This document shows positions 4,868-5,368 of a stretch of 5,368 bases of DNA, piece by piece. Below the pieces are notes generated by a model that was given only the letters and a program-made list of their open reading frames with translations, was not told the DNA's origin and searched no databases. Position numbers and translations under genes: made by a program. The DNA comes from Streptosporangiaceae bacterium (lineage in GTDB: Bacteria; Actinomycetota; Actinomycetes; Streptosporangiales; Streptosporangiaceae), in assembly GCA_030045295.1 (NCBI GenBank), contig JASIGD010000149.1, positions 1 through 5,368 on the forward strand, given 5' to 3'. Every line of letters begins with the position of its first letter. Within the stretch, counting starts at the first letter, position 1.

Positions 4868-5368
4868 TCAGCCGAGGCGGACGGGGTCGCCGACGCGGGC
4901 GCGGCCCGGGTTCAGCACCTCGGCGTAGACGCCGGCGCACGGCTCCGGGTCCTCCATCTCGATTGGCGCCACCCGGTTGTGGCGGGCGAGCACCCTGAGG
5001 GCGTCGGTGTCGCGGGGAAGGCCGCCGTGAGCCAGAGTCGGCACGGCGCACCGCGGCGTCCGGGCGATGACGCACAGGACCAGCTCGTCGCCGATACGCA
5101 GGTCCCGCCCCAGCCAGTCGTTCTCGGCGAAGCCAGCGGCTTCGGTGCGGATGACCACGTTGGGCCGGTACCGCTCCAGGTCAGCGCAGCCGCGCGGGCT
5201 CAGCCGGGCTACTCGGTCCAGCGTCGAGGTGGTCAGCAGGTGGACCGGCGCGAAGTCGACGAAGGTGCCCGGCGGGGCGGCCGCGCCGACCTCGATGATT
5301 TCCGCCGGGACCCGGGCGGTCACCCCGGCGCTCAGCACGGCCTCCGGGACCGCGCGGTCCAGTGACGC
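4868..5368 (-). CDS. MOSC-domain protein, YcbX/mARC type (5' end outside the window)
   Basis: The last 166 residues of a protein that enters from the right edge are visible; no start lies inside, and the frame is open to the last base. The MOSC domain is a beta-barrel that binds molybdenum cofactor or carries sulfur for it; YcbX and mARC relatives reduce N-hydroxylated compounds. Visible hallmarks, numbered from the edge, are GTFVDFAPVHLLTT (34-47), ERYRPNVVI (65-73), FAENDWLGRDLRIGDE (80-95), TPRCAVPTL (104-112), LPRDTDALRVLARHNRV (117-133) and CAGVYAEV (144-151). Cys107 of TPRC probably aligns with the cysteine that ligands molybdenum in mARC (from memory). A MOSC_N domain is expected upstream, off the window. 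It converges on the winged-helix gene with a 50-nt gap. GTG codons such as the one at 5336-5338 are not the start, because similarity continues beyond them. The domain call is strong; the substrate is unknown. Confidence 0.9.
   Translation of the reverse strand, partial: ASLDRAVPEAVLSAGVTARVPAEIIEVGAAAPPGTFVDFAPVHLLTTSTLDRVARLSPRGCADLERYRPNVVIRTEAAGFAENDWLGRDLRIGDELVLCVIARTPRCAVPTLAHGGLPRDTDALRVLARHNRVAPIEMEDPEPCAGVYAEVLNPGRARVGDPVRLG

Noticed and set aside
4724..5365. Plus-strand open frame opposite the MOSC-domain gene
   Set aside because: It has shadow composition, and the minus strand encodes continuous MOSC similarity.
1..5368. Search for CRISPR arrays, tRNAs, insertion sequences, attachment sites, toxin-antitoxin pairs or a secondary-metabolite cluster
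   Set aside because: No regularly spaced repeats, cloverleaf features, transposase or integrase motifs, terminal inverted repeats or biosynthetic enzymes were seen.

Overview
This is very GC-rich DNA. Its coding sequences strongly favour G or C at third codon positions, and several genes appear to have TANNNT-type promoters placed for leaderless transcripts. Together these point to a chromosomal segment of a filamentous or related high-GC actinomycete. No rRNA, tRNA, CRISPR array, insertion sequence, phage gene or integrase is visible, and nothing marks the window as a mobile element.

There are five genes, and the strand switches at every one. (1) 61-1569, minus: a roughly 12-helix APC-superfamily amino acid/amine permease. 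(2) 1751-2194, plus: a small helical protein of unknown function, preceded by a possible 9-codon leaderless micro-ORF. (3) 2208-3500, minus: an alpha/beta-hydrolase of the prolyl aminopeptidase (proline iminopeptidase) type with an intact-looking catalytic apparatus. (4) 3606-4817, plus: a winged-helix protein of the HTH_42 superfamily, related to AlkZ/YcaQ DNA glycosylases but with His-Gly-Thr where the catalytic Gln-x-Gln would sit. (5) 4868 to the right edge, minus: the C-terminal part of a MOSC-domain protein of YcbX/mARC type, whose 5' end lies outside the window. Positions 1-60 are too short to assign.

Strict alternation means no two genes here can share an operon. The layout has two divergent promoter regions (1570-1750 and 3501-3605) and two tight convergent junctions (13 and 50 nt). 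The 3501-3605 region has TANNNT hexamers exactly 7 nt before both start codons, on opposite strands, in closely similar 15-mers. This is the best evidence for the GTG start of the peptidase and the ATG start of the winged-helix gene. The 1570-1750 region carries overlapping inverted repeats on a predicted permease promoter, which suggests control by a dedicated regulator not encoded here.

Functionally the genes look like independent housekeeping or accessory units: uptake of an amino acid or amine, peptide trimming, a DNA-binding or repair-like protein, and a molybdenum-cofactor-linked oxidoreductase domain. A peptidase and an amino acid permease could both serve peptide or amino acid use, but the sequence gives no direct link. 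I do not see a convincing new multi-gene system. The most interesting points are the altered active-site motif in the AlkZ-like protein, the mirrored leaderless promoters, the permease operator region and the micro-ORF.
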